Source: Pegoplata infirma
Lineage: Eukaryota; Arthropoda; Insecta; Diptera; Anthomyiidae
Assembly: GCA_963921195.1 (NCBI GenBank)
Contig: OY992540.1
Span: 11,359,766-11,423,765, forward strand
Direction: 5' to 3'
DNA: 64,000 nt
The translations under genes were made by a program, and so were the position numbers. This document shows, one piece after another, positions 34,941 through 45,966 of the stretch (position 1 is its first letter; every line of letters begins with the position of its first letter). The notes under the pieces were generated by a model. It saw nothing but the letters and a program-made list of their open reading frames with translations. It was not told the origin of the DNA and made no database searches.

Positions 34941-36371
34941 GGGGGGTTAAAATAAAAAAATAACCAATCTTTATGTGATTTTTTTAAGCAGCTATAAAAA
35001 ATAAATACGCAACATTTTTTAATTTTGTTTTTTGATTTGAAAAATAATTTATTGTAATATTTTAAAAATTTTATAACACAAAATTTGATGAACTGAAATT
35101 TCCACTTAATTGTAGAATGTTTTTTCAAAGGACAAAATCGGCTGCAGTTGTACAGCTAAAAGTACTAGACCGATTTTGATGAAATATTTTTGATTTGTAG
35201 ATTATTAAATTCTCCAGTACTTATCGTGGACATTTTTTAACATTTTGACCTAATTATTTTTTTTTTTAAGTTTATATTAGCATAATTTCAACAAAACTTA
35301 ATATTTTTCAAAAAATGGCCACGGTAAGTACTAGAGAATTTAATAATCTACAAATCAAAAAAAGATTCATCAAAATCGGTTTATATGCTATTTACATATA
35401 GCCCGAAATCCACATAAATTTGGATTTCAAATCCAATTAAAATCTATACCGTTTACATATGCTTTTTTGACATTTAGCGGGATTTTGTTTGTACTAACTC
35501 TGTATTTTCTTTTGATTTGTGTACAGGGTTGTTAGTTGGAAAATTACCTAATTTTATAAATATATCTAAAAACAATGATTTTTCTTTGCCGGAGCCAATA
35601 TTTTCAATCCCACTAGTATATGTTGGGACCACAATATCAAAAAATGTGTTTTTATGAAGAGCTGCTTCTTTAAATGCAAGAAAATTAACATTTTTGCCAA
35701 GTTTGGGGCCGCCACCATTGAGTGTTTTTCTTTGTTAGGAGGACCAAATTGGTCAACTAAATTGTGCGTTTACCATTTGCAATGGTAAATTTTAAATGAA
35801 ACATTGTTAAACATTGTTTTTATTAATCTTTTAATAGTTTTAAAAAAATAAATTTTAATTGTTTTTTTACTTTATAAAAAACAACAACAGCTGATAAAAA
35901 ATCGTGTGCAGCGTTGTAAAAAAAGCATTAGGGATGATTATTTTGGGAAAACCCATAGTTGTACAATTAAGTAGTAGAAATTTTTTGGATTTTAAATTGC
36001 GATTTTACGATTTTCCCAAAATCCAAGTTTTTTTTTGTATGGGATTTGACATTTGAAATCCAAAAAAGTAATTGGATTTACTTGGATTTTCATTGAAATC
36101 CCATTTTTTTTGGATTTCGAGGCATATGTAAATGGCCTATTAGTAGTTTTTGCTGTACAACTGCATTCCGATTTTTTCTAAAAAAAAAAAGAAATGAGTG
36201 GCAACCCAGGAAATTCTTGTTGACCAAATTTTGTGTAATAAAGTTTCAAAAATATTACAATAATTCATCTTGCAAATAAAAAAAACAGAGTAAAAAAAAT
36301 ATTGCGTATTGATATTTTTATAGCTGTTTTAAAATTGCTCACGTTAAGACTATTTTTTCCATTATACCCCC
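34941..36371. mobile_element. TTAA-flanked foldback, split by a Harbinger-like MITE
   Basis: GGGGGGTTAAAATA and TATACCCCC ends with TTAA on both sides (34937-34940, 36372-36375). Arms pair throughout once 35384-36140 is removed, for example CGGCTGCAGTTGTACAGC (left) with GCTGTACAACTGCATTCCG (right) and ATTTAATAATCTACAAATCA with its inverse. TTAA recalls piggyBac, but the G-rich ends are not typical. Confidence 0.65.
35384..36140. mobile_element. Harbinger-like MITE, TSD TTA
   Basis: Left GCTATTTACATATAGCCCGA, right (inverted) GGCCATTTACATATGCCTCG; TTA on both sides (35381-35383, 36141-36143). Its insertion interrupts an otherwise continuous foldback arm, which fixes the boundaries. A 3-bp TWA duplication and GGCC..TTTACATATG ends suggest PIF/Harbinger. 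Confidence 0.65.
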
Positions 36372-36974
36372 TTAAACCTAATAAAAATATTTAAGATGAA
36401 ATACATTATTTTTATCTAAACTCTACTATACATATATTCATATTTTTTTCAAAAATAATACCAAAATAAACTTATTTTTATTTTTAAGGTAAAATAAAAC
36501 TCTTTTTTTGAGAGAGTTTTATTTTTGAAATTATAAAACTCCAAAATTTTCAAGAGTTTTATTTTTTGAAATTATAAAACACCAACATTTTTAAGAGTTT
36601 TATTTCAAAACAAAATTAAATTTGAATAATTTAAACATTATTTTAATAAAGTACGGAGTTTTTCCTTGTCTGATTTTAAGGAACCTGAAGTCTTTAAAGT
36701 TTCCAGAAGTTTATAAAAAACATGGAATGGAACATTTCTGGATGGGACCTGATTGAAACAAGCATTACAAAAGGATTTTATGGCTGTCGAAAAACACATG
36801 GAAAAAGGCAACTGCTATGCGAAAGTTTACGGGAGCAGTATGATACCAGAAATTGACTCAAATAAAATTATATTTTTCTTAACGCTATGCACATTAAATA
36901 AAAAGTAATCGTCCTTATAATTAGAGAATTTTTTTCCACGTAAAAAAACTTAAAATTGGTACCATTTAAACTAT

Positions 36975-37210
36975 CCAATGGGTTTTTGTATTTCCATTCA
37001 TTTACAATTTGGTTTTTATTTCCTCAAACCACAGTATGGGTTCTTCATTACATGTGTAACTCATCAAAATATTGGTATGCGACCCTATAAAGAAGCCTAT
37101 TCCTTATGCCTGATAGATTTTAAGACGATTTGGGGATATTCGTATGTCTGTGGAAAACACTGGCGAGCCTAAGCGAAAAGAGCTACACGGCTGAAGTTTT
37201 GTCATAATAA
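36975..37210 (+). mobile_element. Diverged mini-me fragment
   Basis: ATGTGTAACTCATCAAAATA, TATGCGACCCTATAAAG, TGATAGATTTTAAGACGATT and TGTGGAAAACACT follow the order of the mini-me copies, but the GTCY tract is reduced to GTATGTCTGT. Confidence 0.45.
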
Positions 37211-37394
37211 ACATGTCAGAGGCAGGTTAAGTTCGTAAACGCCTAAAATCGAACCAGCGCACTATAGGAAATTTTACCCTTTTTTTGGCCAAAATTATTT
37301 ACAGCCAAACGGCTGGACCGATTTGACTGATTTTTTTTATTTGACTTTTGGAAGACTCTTTAGAGGGAGGGAGTGACTCTTAAAGGTTTTCATA

Positions 37395-37558
37395 CACTCA
37401 AAAAAAAAAAATTAGTAAAGTTACCTAAAAAATTACCTAATAATTAGTTCCAAACAGGGTTCCTGGGTTATAAGTTGCCGCATCTAAGATTTTTTAGATC
37501 CTTGATAGATTATATGGTTTTCTAAACTGTTTTTACAATATTTTTTTTTTTTTGAGTG
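37395..37558. mobile_element. 164-bp CACTCAAAAAA MITE, TSD TA
   Basis: CACTCAAAAAAAAAAAATTA and a (T)nGAGTG end, TA on both sides (37393-37394, 37559-37560). Smallest member of the family also seen at 4603, 29861 and 45969. Confidence 0.75.
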
Positions 37559-37676
37559 TACACGAACTTTCGAAGATAACAGTAGAAATTTATTTTAACA
37601 ATGTTAAGAAGTGTCAAACAAATCTACTTTTTAATAAGGATTTTATTCAAAAATTTTATTTTTGAGTTCCAAGTCG

Positions 37677-38130
37677 TCAACTACATTTCAAAATGCCACT
37701 ACGGGCAGCCGTAGATGATGCAAGAGCTAGGGGCTCAACTTCCCTATTTAGATCTTTAGAGATTTCTGCTGTAACTCGTATTTTTGTTCTCGCAGATTTT
37801 GACAAAAAAGTTAATTGCGGTCGCCCAGGTTTCGATTTAGTGGAGGCAGGCTGCGTTTCAAGTTTTTTTTAGCCAAGTATTGCCTTTAAGCCAAACAGCA
37901 TGCTGTCTTTCAAAAATTTTCAAACTCCTACAACTTTTAATCCTTTTCATATTTATATTTGAACAAAATATTCTTAATTCCTCCTTTATATATTGTTTAA
38001 AGTTTTCGAAACATTCACTCTCAGCAATGTATGGAAAGAAATGGTCAGAAATAGCGGCTCCTTATCCACCTCTGCTTTATTTCTCTCGCCATGTATTAAA
38101 TAACTCTGAATTTGGCACTCAGTAGTCACC
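37677..38130 (-). pseudogene. Decayed transposase-like coding remnant
   Basis: On the minus strand one frame reads, from about 38080, GAAISDHFFPYIAESECFEN, then through IKEELRIFCSNINMKRIKSC to SLKIFERQHAVWLKGNTWLK and a stop. After a frameshift it continues KPGRPQLTFLSKSARTKIRV to a stop at 37677. Upstream codons contain further stops. Codon content and the block GRPxLTFxxxSxRTK look protein-like, unlike other frames in this window. It fills the inside of the Transib-like element and is most simply the N-terminal part of its transposase. No catalytic residues are present. The plus-strand 81-codon frame at 37880-38125 is its shadow. Confidence 0.5.
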
Positions 38131-38674
38131 TGGAAAAATGGGTATAAAAAAAAAGTTTGCACATATCCGACCTTGAAATTTTTTAAATTCGGAAGGTAAT
38201 TGATTGTCCTAGAGAACTTTTATGGTTTTATAGCTAACATATGCTATCATTTTTTTTAAAGTCAAAATAAAATTCCAATTCATACTTCAATAAGTTCATC
38301 TTAAGGTCACTTCAATTTTTCCAATAAAATCGATCTAATAGATGAGTTCACCAACATTTCACTATTTATCATTAAAGTACTCACCTTTGACATTATTTTC
38401 CATTTTTTAGTTTTTAAAAACTATAAATTCTTAATATAAAAACTTTTGTTAGAAGCTATCACAAAATTCGCTGCTCTCAATCGTTATTTTATAACTAAGT
38501 AAGAAATTGCAAGAAATATACTGATAAAGTGACAGTACATCAATTCTGTCGAAAAATTGAGAAAGAATTGTTTACTTTGTTAAGTTTTTTTTATATTAAT
38601 GTGAAAAAAAATAATGTTTGCAAAAATTTTAATTTTGACTTTTGGCCAAAAAATGGGTAAAATTTCCTATAGTG

Positions 38675-39420
38675 CAGCGTTGGAATATTTCCTATTTAAA
38701 AACAGCTACCACCATTGAAAATCGTTTTCATATAGGTTTTTTTTTAATTTTTATTACATATATTTTTTTTTAAACCAAACGTCAGTTTTTTGGTTACAAA
38801 TAAAAAGTAATACCAAGTTTGCATAGTTAAGCATAGATGTAGTTTTTGTCGAAACTGTTTATCTAAGCGTTGAAAGGGATAGACAAAAACACCACTAATA
38901 TAAAACGCAAATAAAACAGACAATTAAAATTCAGCAATCGCAATTAAATTTGAGAAAAGTTTAGTTGAAATTCAAATGAAATCTAGAAAAAAGTATTGAA
39001 ACCTAGAAATTTCATTTGAAATTTGGAAAAGGCCAATAGTCATTCAGAAATTGTAATTCTCTATTTGATTTCTATATTTTAATTGGAATTTTTTGAATTC
39101 CAATATAACTTTTAGAAATTTTAATATCCAAATGGAATAAAATTGAGGAATATGCTCCACAGTACAGACTAGTATGCAAACACTGATGCTAATTGCGTAC
39201 TTTCCAATATGGTGGTATGATTTTAGTACAGAATTATCATCGCTGCCTAGTGTAAGTGTGCCTGTACGTGTGAGCTTTTGTGTATGTATGTTGTTTGTTT
39301 ACGTTTTGTATGAAACGTCAAAAGTTACACCGTGTGCTGTCACTAATACTTACACACATCAAATGCACCACTGTGAACCTACTACTCATGTACTGTGATA
39401 TGCTCTTTTTAATTTCAAAA
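38675..39420. other. Right part of the 9-kb hAT
   Basis: ATTTGAAATT/AATTTCAAAT words form weak repeats at 38935-39140. A 74-codon plus frame (39174-39398) has no recognisable domain. Confidence 0.4.
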
Positions 39421-39551
39421 CCGCCAAAATCGGCTGGAGTTTGAGCCGCCGATCAGCCGATGATATCGGCGGCGGCGCGGCTCGTGGAAAAATATCGGCT
39501 TAGCGACTCAGCCGTCAGCCGCGCCGACCGGCTTGCTTCACTGGTTGGTGG

Positions 39552-40435
39552 ATAATGCAATTTCGCGAAAATTAGCATAGTGGTTCTCTCTCTCACTCCC
39601 TTATATGTTTGTCTTTCTTTTGCAAACAAAGGCAGAGTTGCCGTCCTTAAGCTTTAATATTTTCAACGTCAACACAAAAAATATCCAAAATCTCAGAACT
39701 AACAACTTTTTTTTAACTCATTGGATATATTGTAAACAAAATATTTTAAATAACTAAGTTATTACTTAAGTATATTTAATCGGCGTATGGTAAGTGTTTA
39801 GTTAAAGCTTCAGAAATTCGTAGATACCACAATATTTATACCTTGCACCACAGAGTGTTTTTGTTTATAACCCGAAATATTAGCTCGACTCAAAATTGAT
39901 CTTTAAACTTCACAAATTTAAAGAAATCGGACCAGTTTAGCCTCTAGTCTCCATACAAACCACCCTCCCGATATTAACATAAATTTTTAAATTTTATATA
40001 AAAATAATAAATATATATTTTTTAGTAATTTTTAAATTATAAGTATTTTTTGACAAAAAAAATATGTGACAACAAAAAAATTTCGGCTTTACTGCCTTTA
40101 ACTTTTTAAGTAAAATTTCTTAGATTCTAAAACATTTTCCTTTAGAAAAATTCTGAGATTGTGAGGTATTTTTTTTAATACACGGCAGCACTGTTTTCAT
40201 TTACAGAGCAATGTTGAAAATTAATCGTTTTTCTCACTAAAAGTAGCGTTTTTAATTTGTCTACCATTCAAAGTAGCGTTTTTCGTTTAGTGAGCGACAA
40301 TATTTAATTTAATTTAAATTTATAAATTGCTATTTCTTACCTAAGCTAACAACTCGCTAAAGCGTTGGAAGAGACCATAAACAAATTGATTTTACACTTT
40401 CAATGTACTTGTGTATTTTTGTTCTAAGTAATAAC
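39552..40435. other. Own sequence of the 14.5-kb element, nothing recognised
   Basis: A/T-rich; no splice pairs or open frames of note. Confidence 0.4.
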
Positions 40436-41512
40436 TGGGGCTGCGATTTTTATGCAAATGCATGCTTTTTGCGTATAGTCTAAAAGAAATATTGCTCAAT
40501 TATTTTTCCAAATCAATTATTTAAAATTGAAACGATTTGTTTTAGAATATTTTTGCACATTGTAGTGAAAAGACTGCATATTTTGCTTTTAAAAACATAT
40601 TTTAAATGTATATTTGCAACTTTTTAATGCATATTTTTAAGTTTTTGGGCATAAATTAGAAAAACCACAAATAAGTTGATACATATTAATTAAAAAAAAC
40701 AGTTTTTTAAATTTCTTTTTTTTTTTTGTAGTTTTGTGCATATTTGCAACTTCTTAATGCATATTTTGGAGAAAATTAGCAAAATCGCCATTAGTTTGAT
40801 TCATATTATTTTTTTTTTTTTGAACTTGAAAAAATTGTTTTTATGGACACGAAAAATATTTTTTTAACCCATTTCCACCCGCTGTTAGATTTTTCGAATA
40901 GTAGAGAAAACCTTTTTCAAAAAAATATTTATGTATAAAAAAGTTGTAATTTCAGGTAAATTTTTTGCTAATGTTAAGTCTTATATTTCTGAATTTACCG
41001 CAATTTAAATGTGCATCAAATGCAACGTGCGTCAGCACAGAAATTGTTTTAAGCAAAAACGAAAATTTAGCATTTTTTTATTTTCGGCTTTTAATTAATA
41101 TTATTTTAAGATTTAATTTATAATAAAATTCTAAAAATACTAAAATAATTTAATAAAATAGCAAATAAATACAAATAATTAAAGTGCAAAAAGAAGTTGA
41201 ACTACAGGCTTTTCTGGGATAGCAAAACATTGAAAAAAAAGTACTTTTTTCCAAAAAAAAATAAATAAATTGAATCTTGGTCCAAAATGAATTAATTATT
41301 CGTTAATAAATTGTCCAAATTTACAAAAAAAAAAATCTTTTTCTTAAGTGTTTGTATAAAGTTTTAATTTTTGATATTATTTTTCATATGAAAACAAGAT
41401 TTTCATTCTTCACGTTTAATATTTTAACTGCATAATCTTAGTTTTTTGTAGGGCATATTTTGCATTTTTTAGCATATATTTTCGATTTTTAGTGAATGGA
41501 AAAGCTGCCCTG
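40436..41512. mobile_element. hAT-type element, TSD GTAATAAC
   Basis: Left TGGGGCTGCGATTTTTATGC, right (inverted) CAGGGCAGCTTTTCC; identical GTAATAAC on both sides (40428-40435, 41513-41520). GCATATTTT/TTTTGCATA words repeat inside both ends (40440-40790, 41450-41490), a subterminal repeat pattern. Confidence 0.75.
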
Positions 41513-41520
41513 GTAATAAC

Positions 41521-42256
41521 AATACTATGTTACAAATTTTATATTGACATAAAAAGTAAAAATAGGTAAAATTTAGCTAATAGGTAAGTAAATAGGTAAA
41601 ATTTAGCTAATTTGTATTATCTTAAACAAACATTGAACTCCACCAAAGTCATATACAAAAATCCGTTTCCCAAGTAAAAAAATGTTGTTAAGAATAATAA
41701 ATTTCATTTGTGAAGCTAAAATTAAATTTTATAATATATCTCTCTAGATTTTCAAAAAAGTAAACGAAAATTCAAGTAAATAGAAAGGTTTATTTTGCAT
41801 ATAATAAAAATTTGAAATCATTTTCCACGATTTATTGTTTGTCATTTTTAGCTGGCGTGACACTTTAAATTTTTACATTTTGTAATATTAGTTAGAAGAA
41901 CTATTTGTGGACACGATTTAGTCTTAATTTTAAGTTTTGGAAAATTTCAACCAGGAAATTTAACTGTAACCAATAAAAATTTATTATTTTTTTTTTTAAT
42001 TTCAACATACTTATGTGTAATTTTGATTTGTACTGGTTTAATTTTACATTAAATTTATTTTCAAAGTCCCATTTTCTTTTTGTAATGCATTTTTTTTCAT
42101 GTAATGTATTTTAAAACTCGGAAAATACCTTTTTTATTTTTTTTTTTGAAGCCTAAAGCCAAAGCCTTTGTGTTGCGGTCATAGGCAAATAAAAATCGCT
42201 GGTTGAAGTAGAAAAACTTAAAATTGACCACATTATTTCTTTTCATTCCTTTTGAT
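41521..42256. other. Own sequence of the 14.5-kb element, nothing recognised
   Basis: AGGTAAAATTTAGCTAAT occurs twice in tandem (41565-41612). Otherwise unremarkable. Confidence 0.4.
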
Positions 42257-43234
42257 CACTGATGCCAACTATTTTTCAAAAAATGTAGCTAGATCGGACC
42301 AAAAAAATAGCTAAAAATAGCTAAATTTATAAACAGTTAAAAAATCTAGCTATTTTGTAGCTAGATTCTTATAAACAGTTAAAAAATCTAGCTATTTTAT
42401 AGCTAGATTTAGGATTTGTGCGTTTTAAAAGAATTTATTTGTTAAACTTTTTAATTTAATAATAAAATAAGTTAGTTTTGGTATTAAAAAGAATATTTTA
42501 AATATATTTGTATTAAATTTTTCAAACAAAAAACTTCAAATACTTATTTTTGTATCGCAGATATAATTTATAACGTATTAAACTTTTAATATTCCCTGCC
42601 ATGCACCCTTCGGAAGAAACTGTTACCCGACGGCATTACATTCAGCGATACGACAACAATTCGTCTTGGCGATAAAAGGGCAATATCGCCAAATAATCAT
42701 TTAAACTAATATCAGAAAAATGATAATTTTTTTATTTTATCTTTGAAAGCAAATTTGTGATTTTCGGCCAAATTTATATTCTTTCAAAGATTTCTTGTTG
42801 TGCTTAATAAATTATTTTATTTTATTTTATTTTAAATTGACAAAGAAATAAAAATTAAATTTTTTTTTTGTTTATCGCCAAAATATCGCTTGTATGAGAA
42901 ATCGGTGATTTAATAAAAATACTACTTTGATTTTTTATTGAAAAATTTACGTATTGCCGCAATATCTTGGCGATATATCGCCCTATTGTTTGATGGGTCA
43001 ATATTACGATTATTGATTTCAACGTTTAAGTTATTAAATTAAGTATTTAATTCCAGATGTCATACACACGTAAATAACACGTTAATTAAATGTCAATCAA
43101 CAATATTTTTACAAATGTTGCGACTAAAAAAAAGTAGCTAGATTTGTAGCTAAGAGCTAAATGACATTTTTTGTCGCTGGATGCAAAAAAAAATAGCTAA
43201 ATCTAGCTACAAAATAGCTAAATTGGCAACAGTG
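42257..43234. mobile_element. hAT-type element CACTGATGCCAAC, TSD CTTTTGAT
   Basis: CACTGATGCCAACTA at the left and TTGGCAACAGTG at the right with identical CTTTTGAT on both sides (42249-42256, 43235-43242). Subterminal TAGCTAAA/ATCTAGCTA words at both ends. Inside, TTGGCGATAAAAGGGC (42667) and TTGGCGATATATCGCCC (42970) look like a nested inverted pair. Related to 59479-60419. Confidence 0.8.
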
Positions 43235-43397
43235 CTTTTGATGCTCTTATTTTTCTACAAAATATAGTGTACACAAATTTTCAAATCGAAAAGACGCGTG
43301 TTTTATACAAAAAAAATTAAAAAATAACAATAAAAAAAGAAATAAAATTTATATTATTTAAAAAATATATAAAATAAATTAATATTATTTATTTCAG

Positions 43398-43800
43398 TAA
43401 GGATATTTATACAAGATTCCTATTGGATAAATACTCATTTTGGTGTAACGATGACAATCTAGGCAGGTACCTGGCAAAACAACTACCCGTGTAAGTATCA
43501 ACTTATGATTTCAATTTGTGTTGTTTGTTAACCAAAAAATATTTTGTTTTTTAGATCTAAAAAAGGACAATGAACCAATTTCAAACAAATAATATCAACA
43601 GGTATAAAACAATAAACATTTTTCTTTTTCAATGTAAAAATTTTAACTTTTTTATTCTATAGAATTCTAATTCAGTCATGCAAAAATGAAATAAAATGAC
43701 CGGTAACGCCATCTAATTTCAAATGAAGGAAAATTACCCAAAAATGAAAAAATGAGCGGTACGCCATCTAATGTCAAATGAAGAATCATTACCTACAAAA
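43398..43800 (+). pseudogene. Captured gene-like fragment: three exons, two short introns
   Basis: Acceptor ATTATTTATTTCAG (to 43397), exon 43398-43490, donor GTAAGTATC, intron 43491-43554 (64 bp) ending ATTTTGTTTTTTAG. Then exon 43555-43601, donor GTATAAAAC, intron 43602-43662 (61 bp) ending TTTTTTATTCTATAG, and a third exon from 43663. Only one frame of exon 1 is open; it contains DIYTRFLLDKYSFWCNDDNL and then GRYLAKQLP, and across the first splice reads VSKKGQ and stop. So it resembles the last coding exon plus 3' untranslated exons of a gene, or the element's own gene. Intron lengths are typical of fly short introns. I do not recognise the protein. Everything upstream is cut off by a hAT (42257-43234) or was never there. 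Confidence 0.45.
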
Positions 43801-43870
43801 AAAGATGACCGGAAACGCCGTCTAATGTCATATGACGAAGCATTATCTAACAGCGAAAAGAAGAAGAATT
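43698..43870 (+). repeat. Three tandem units with ACGCCATCTAATTTCAAATG
   Basis: ACCGGTAACGCCATCTAAT, GAGCGGTACGCCATCTAAT and ACCGGAAACGCCGTCTAAT occur at spacings of about 56 and 53 bases. GCGCCATCTAG appears twice at the other end of the same element (30120-30196). Confidence 0.55.
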
Positions 43871-44353
43871 TGCCAACATTTAAAACGCCAACTGGTAAAA
43901 AGTTAAAGAACTACATGTAACAATATAGAAGAAATTACTACATGTAAACATTTTTCATTTAATATCAATAAAATCAACATGCTTTGTAAATTAATGTTTC
44001 TTTTTAGTTTTATCAGAATTTTGGATTTTAGGTTCTTTCAAATTTGTAATGTTTAACAAATTTACAGAACATTTAGCAAACATTTTTTGTAAATTTATAC
44101 TTACAAAAAGTAACAAAAAATTTTGCTAAATTTAAGTAATTTTTTGGTAAACGAATAACGTAAAAATGTTACAAAATTGTTAGCTAATATTTTAGTTAAA
44201 TTTATGGTTTTTTTGCTAAATCTATTTTACGAATTAACAACTAAATGTTTTTAGTTAAATTAACAAAAATTTGGCAGGTTCAAAACCAGGTGTTTTTTTA
44301 GTTATTTTTAACTAAATTTTTTGCTAATTTTACAAGTTTTTTTTTTGAGTGTA

Positions 44354-45393
44354 TCTTTCGACACATTATATTTGTTAATTTTGATGTGCTGAGCACGAAT
44401 ATCAAAAAAAAAAAATTAAAATCGGTCGAACAGTTTTCGAGATATCGCTATTTGAAATTTAGAAAAAATGGCGGTTTTTTCCTACGTTCAAAAAAATTTT
44501 TAAAAAAAGTCTAAAAATTTCATTCCGCCGACCCTTTTGTAGAGCTTGAGACAATCTTTAATTTAAAACTAATTTGAGCCAAATTCGATCATTTTAACAC
44601 GTGGCGCCCTTCGTTCAAAGTTTTGGACTTTTGGAAAATTTCCACCAAAATTTTGGATTTTTGAAAATGAAAAAAATAAAAAAATTATCTTGTGATACAT
44701 TATTTTTATTAATTTTAACATGCTGAATACGAATATCAGAAAATTTATAAAATCGTTCGAACGGTTTTCGAGATATCTCCATTTAAAATTTGTCAAAAAA
44801 TTGCAAAATGGACGGTTTTTTCCTACGTTTAAGAATTTTTTTAAAAAACTCTAAAAATTTATTTATTTTAACCCTTTCATAGAGCTTGATACAATCTTTC
44901 ATTTAAGCTTAATTTGAGCCAAATCCGATAATTTTAACCTGTGGCACCCTTCGATCAAAGTTTAGGGTTTTTTGTAAAAAGTTTCTAAAAAGCCAAAACT
45001 TTGATCGATGGGCGCCACGGCTTAAAATGATCGGATTTGGCTCAAATTAGTTTTAAATGAAAGATTGTCTCAAGCTCTACGGAAAGAAATTTTGAGACTA
45101 TTTTAAAAAATTTCTTGAACGTAGGAAAAAACCGCCATTTTGTACAAATTTGAAATGGCGATATCTCGAAAACCGATCGAGCGATTTTAATTTTTTTTTT
45201 TGATATTCGTGCTCAGCGCATCGAAATTAACAAATATGATGTGTCGTAAGATAAATATTTTTTTAATTTTATTTTAAAAAATTTTTCAAAAATCCAAAAC
45301 TTTGACCGCCGGGCGCCACGGGTTAATTGTATCCGATTGACCTCAAATTTGTACCACATAAATTTTAGTAGGACAATAAAAAATGCCAGTCTA
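44354..45393. mobile_element. Right remainder of the TAGACTGGC foldback
   Basis: Blocks in order: two direct copies (44365-44660, 44690-44960) then one inverted copy (44988-45345). Each contains TTTTCGAGATAT, CCTACGTT, GAGCTTGAGACAATCTTTCA and GTGGCGCCC. A 75-codon minus frame here is part of the repeat. Confidence 0.7.
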
Positions 45394-45402
45394 ATGGTAC
45401 AT

Positions 45403-45966
45403 ATTTCATCGTATTTAAGAAAAGCGTCATCAATATGATGAAATTTGTCATCAAAATTGATGACAGAAAATTATGAAACTGTTTTATCAATATGACGAAT
45501 TATTTTTCTTAGAGTGCATGGAAAAAACGAATATTCTGATCTTATTCCCGTTAATATCTCGGACAGTGTAATTTTTTTTTTGTCCATTTTTTGTAAATTC
45601 TACTGTTTAATAAGGATTATGTACCCTATGTTATAAGATGTCTCCTGAGTATAAAGAAACAAAGATTGGCGAACAAGAAAAAAATTAAATGAAATGGAAA
45701 ATAAAACACAGACTAAAAAAGTTTGACCAAAAAAAAAATTAGACAATCAGCTTATGGGGTTGTAGGTCATACATACATAGTGTGTCACAGTAATACACAC
45801 ATACACACAAAATGGTTAACATTCAAAATAAGTTTGTGTCATGTATCTTAAGCTGGTATGATGGAGTATTTTTTGAGGATAATTTCTTTATAATTTTTAC
45901 GAAAATTGAAAAGTTTAAAATTTTTTCTATAAAACTGTTACAAAAAATCACTAACATATGTATTCC
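45403..45966. other. Short inverted repeat, then A/T-rich sequence
   Basis: AAGAAAAGCGTCATCAATAT and TCAATATGACGAATTATTTT (45416-45510) form a small hairpin; the rest shows nothing. Confidence 0.4.

Larger units (their letters stand above)
34054..36672. mobile_element. hAT-type element CAGACAAGG, TSD ATTTTAAG
   Basis: CAGACAAGGGAAAAGTG at the left and TTTTTCCTTGTCTG at the right with identical ATTTTAAG on both sides (34046-34053, 36673-36680). GAGTTTTAT/ATAAAACTC words repeat just inside both ends (34165-34220, 36485-36605). Contains a TTAA-flanked foldback (34941-36371). Confidence 0.8.
37260..38674. mobile_element. Transib-like element, TSD CAGCG
   Basis: CACTATAGGAAATTTTACCC and its inverse GGGTAAAATTTCCTATAGTG are near-perfect TIRs of about 40 bp. 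CAGCG stands on both sides (37255-37259, 38675-38679). A 5-bp GC-rich duplication and CACTATxGG-like ends are those of Transib. Inside are a decayed coding stretch on the minus strand and a 164-bp CACTCAAAAAA MITE. Assignment to Transib is inference. Confidence 0.6.
30500..39543. mobile_element. hAT-type element CAGTGAAGCAAGCCG, TSD GTTGGTGG, 9 kb with nested insertions
   Basis: CAGTGAAGCAAGCCG and CGGCTTGCTTCACTG are exact 15-bp TIRs with identical GTTGGTGG on both sides (30492-30499, 39544-39551). Inside each end lie GC-rich (CGG)n subterminal repeats (30530-30640, 39425-39530), very unlike the surrounding DNA. Inside are mini-me copies, hAT 34054-36672 and a Transib-like element 37260-38674. 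No intact transposase. Confidence 0.8.
29861..44351. mobile_element. 14.5-kb CACTCAAAAAA element, TSD TA, host to a nest
   Basis: Left CACTCAAAAAAAAAAAATTG with GTAAAGTTAGCAAA after it; the right end read inverted is CACTCAAAAAAAAAACTTG with GTAAAATTAGCAAA. TA lies at 29859-29860 and 44352-44353. Most of the length is later insertions (30500-39543, 40436-41512, 42257-43234). Remaining own sequence contains GCCATCTA repeats at both sides (30118-30196, 43706-43830) and a spliced gene-like fragment (43398-43800). Confidence 0.7.
29735..45393. mobile_element. hAT-type foldback TAGACTGGC, split by a 14.5-kb insertion
   Basis: Ends TAGACTGGCATTTTT and AAAAATGCCAGTCTA with ATGGTACAT on both sides (29726-29734, 45394-45402). 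Without the insertion at 29861-44351 the element is about 1.17 kb: a left arm of four blocks (GTGGCGCC, CGACACATTAT, TTTTCGAGATAT, CCTACGTT), repeated once more as a tandem unit of about 340 bp, and an inverted right arm centred near 44978. The repeat reads straight through the insertion point (AATAAATA then TCTTTCGACACATTA), as in the uninterrupted right arm. Confidence 0.75.
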
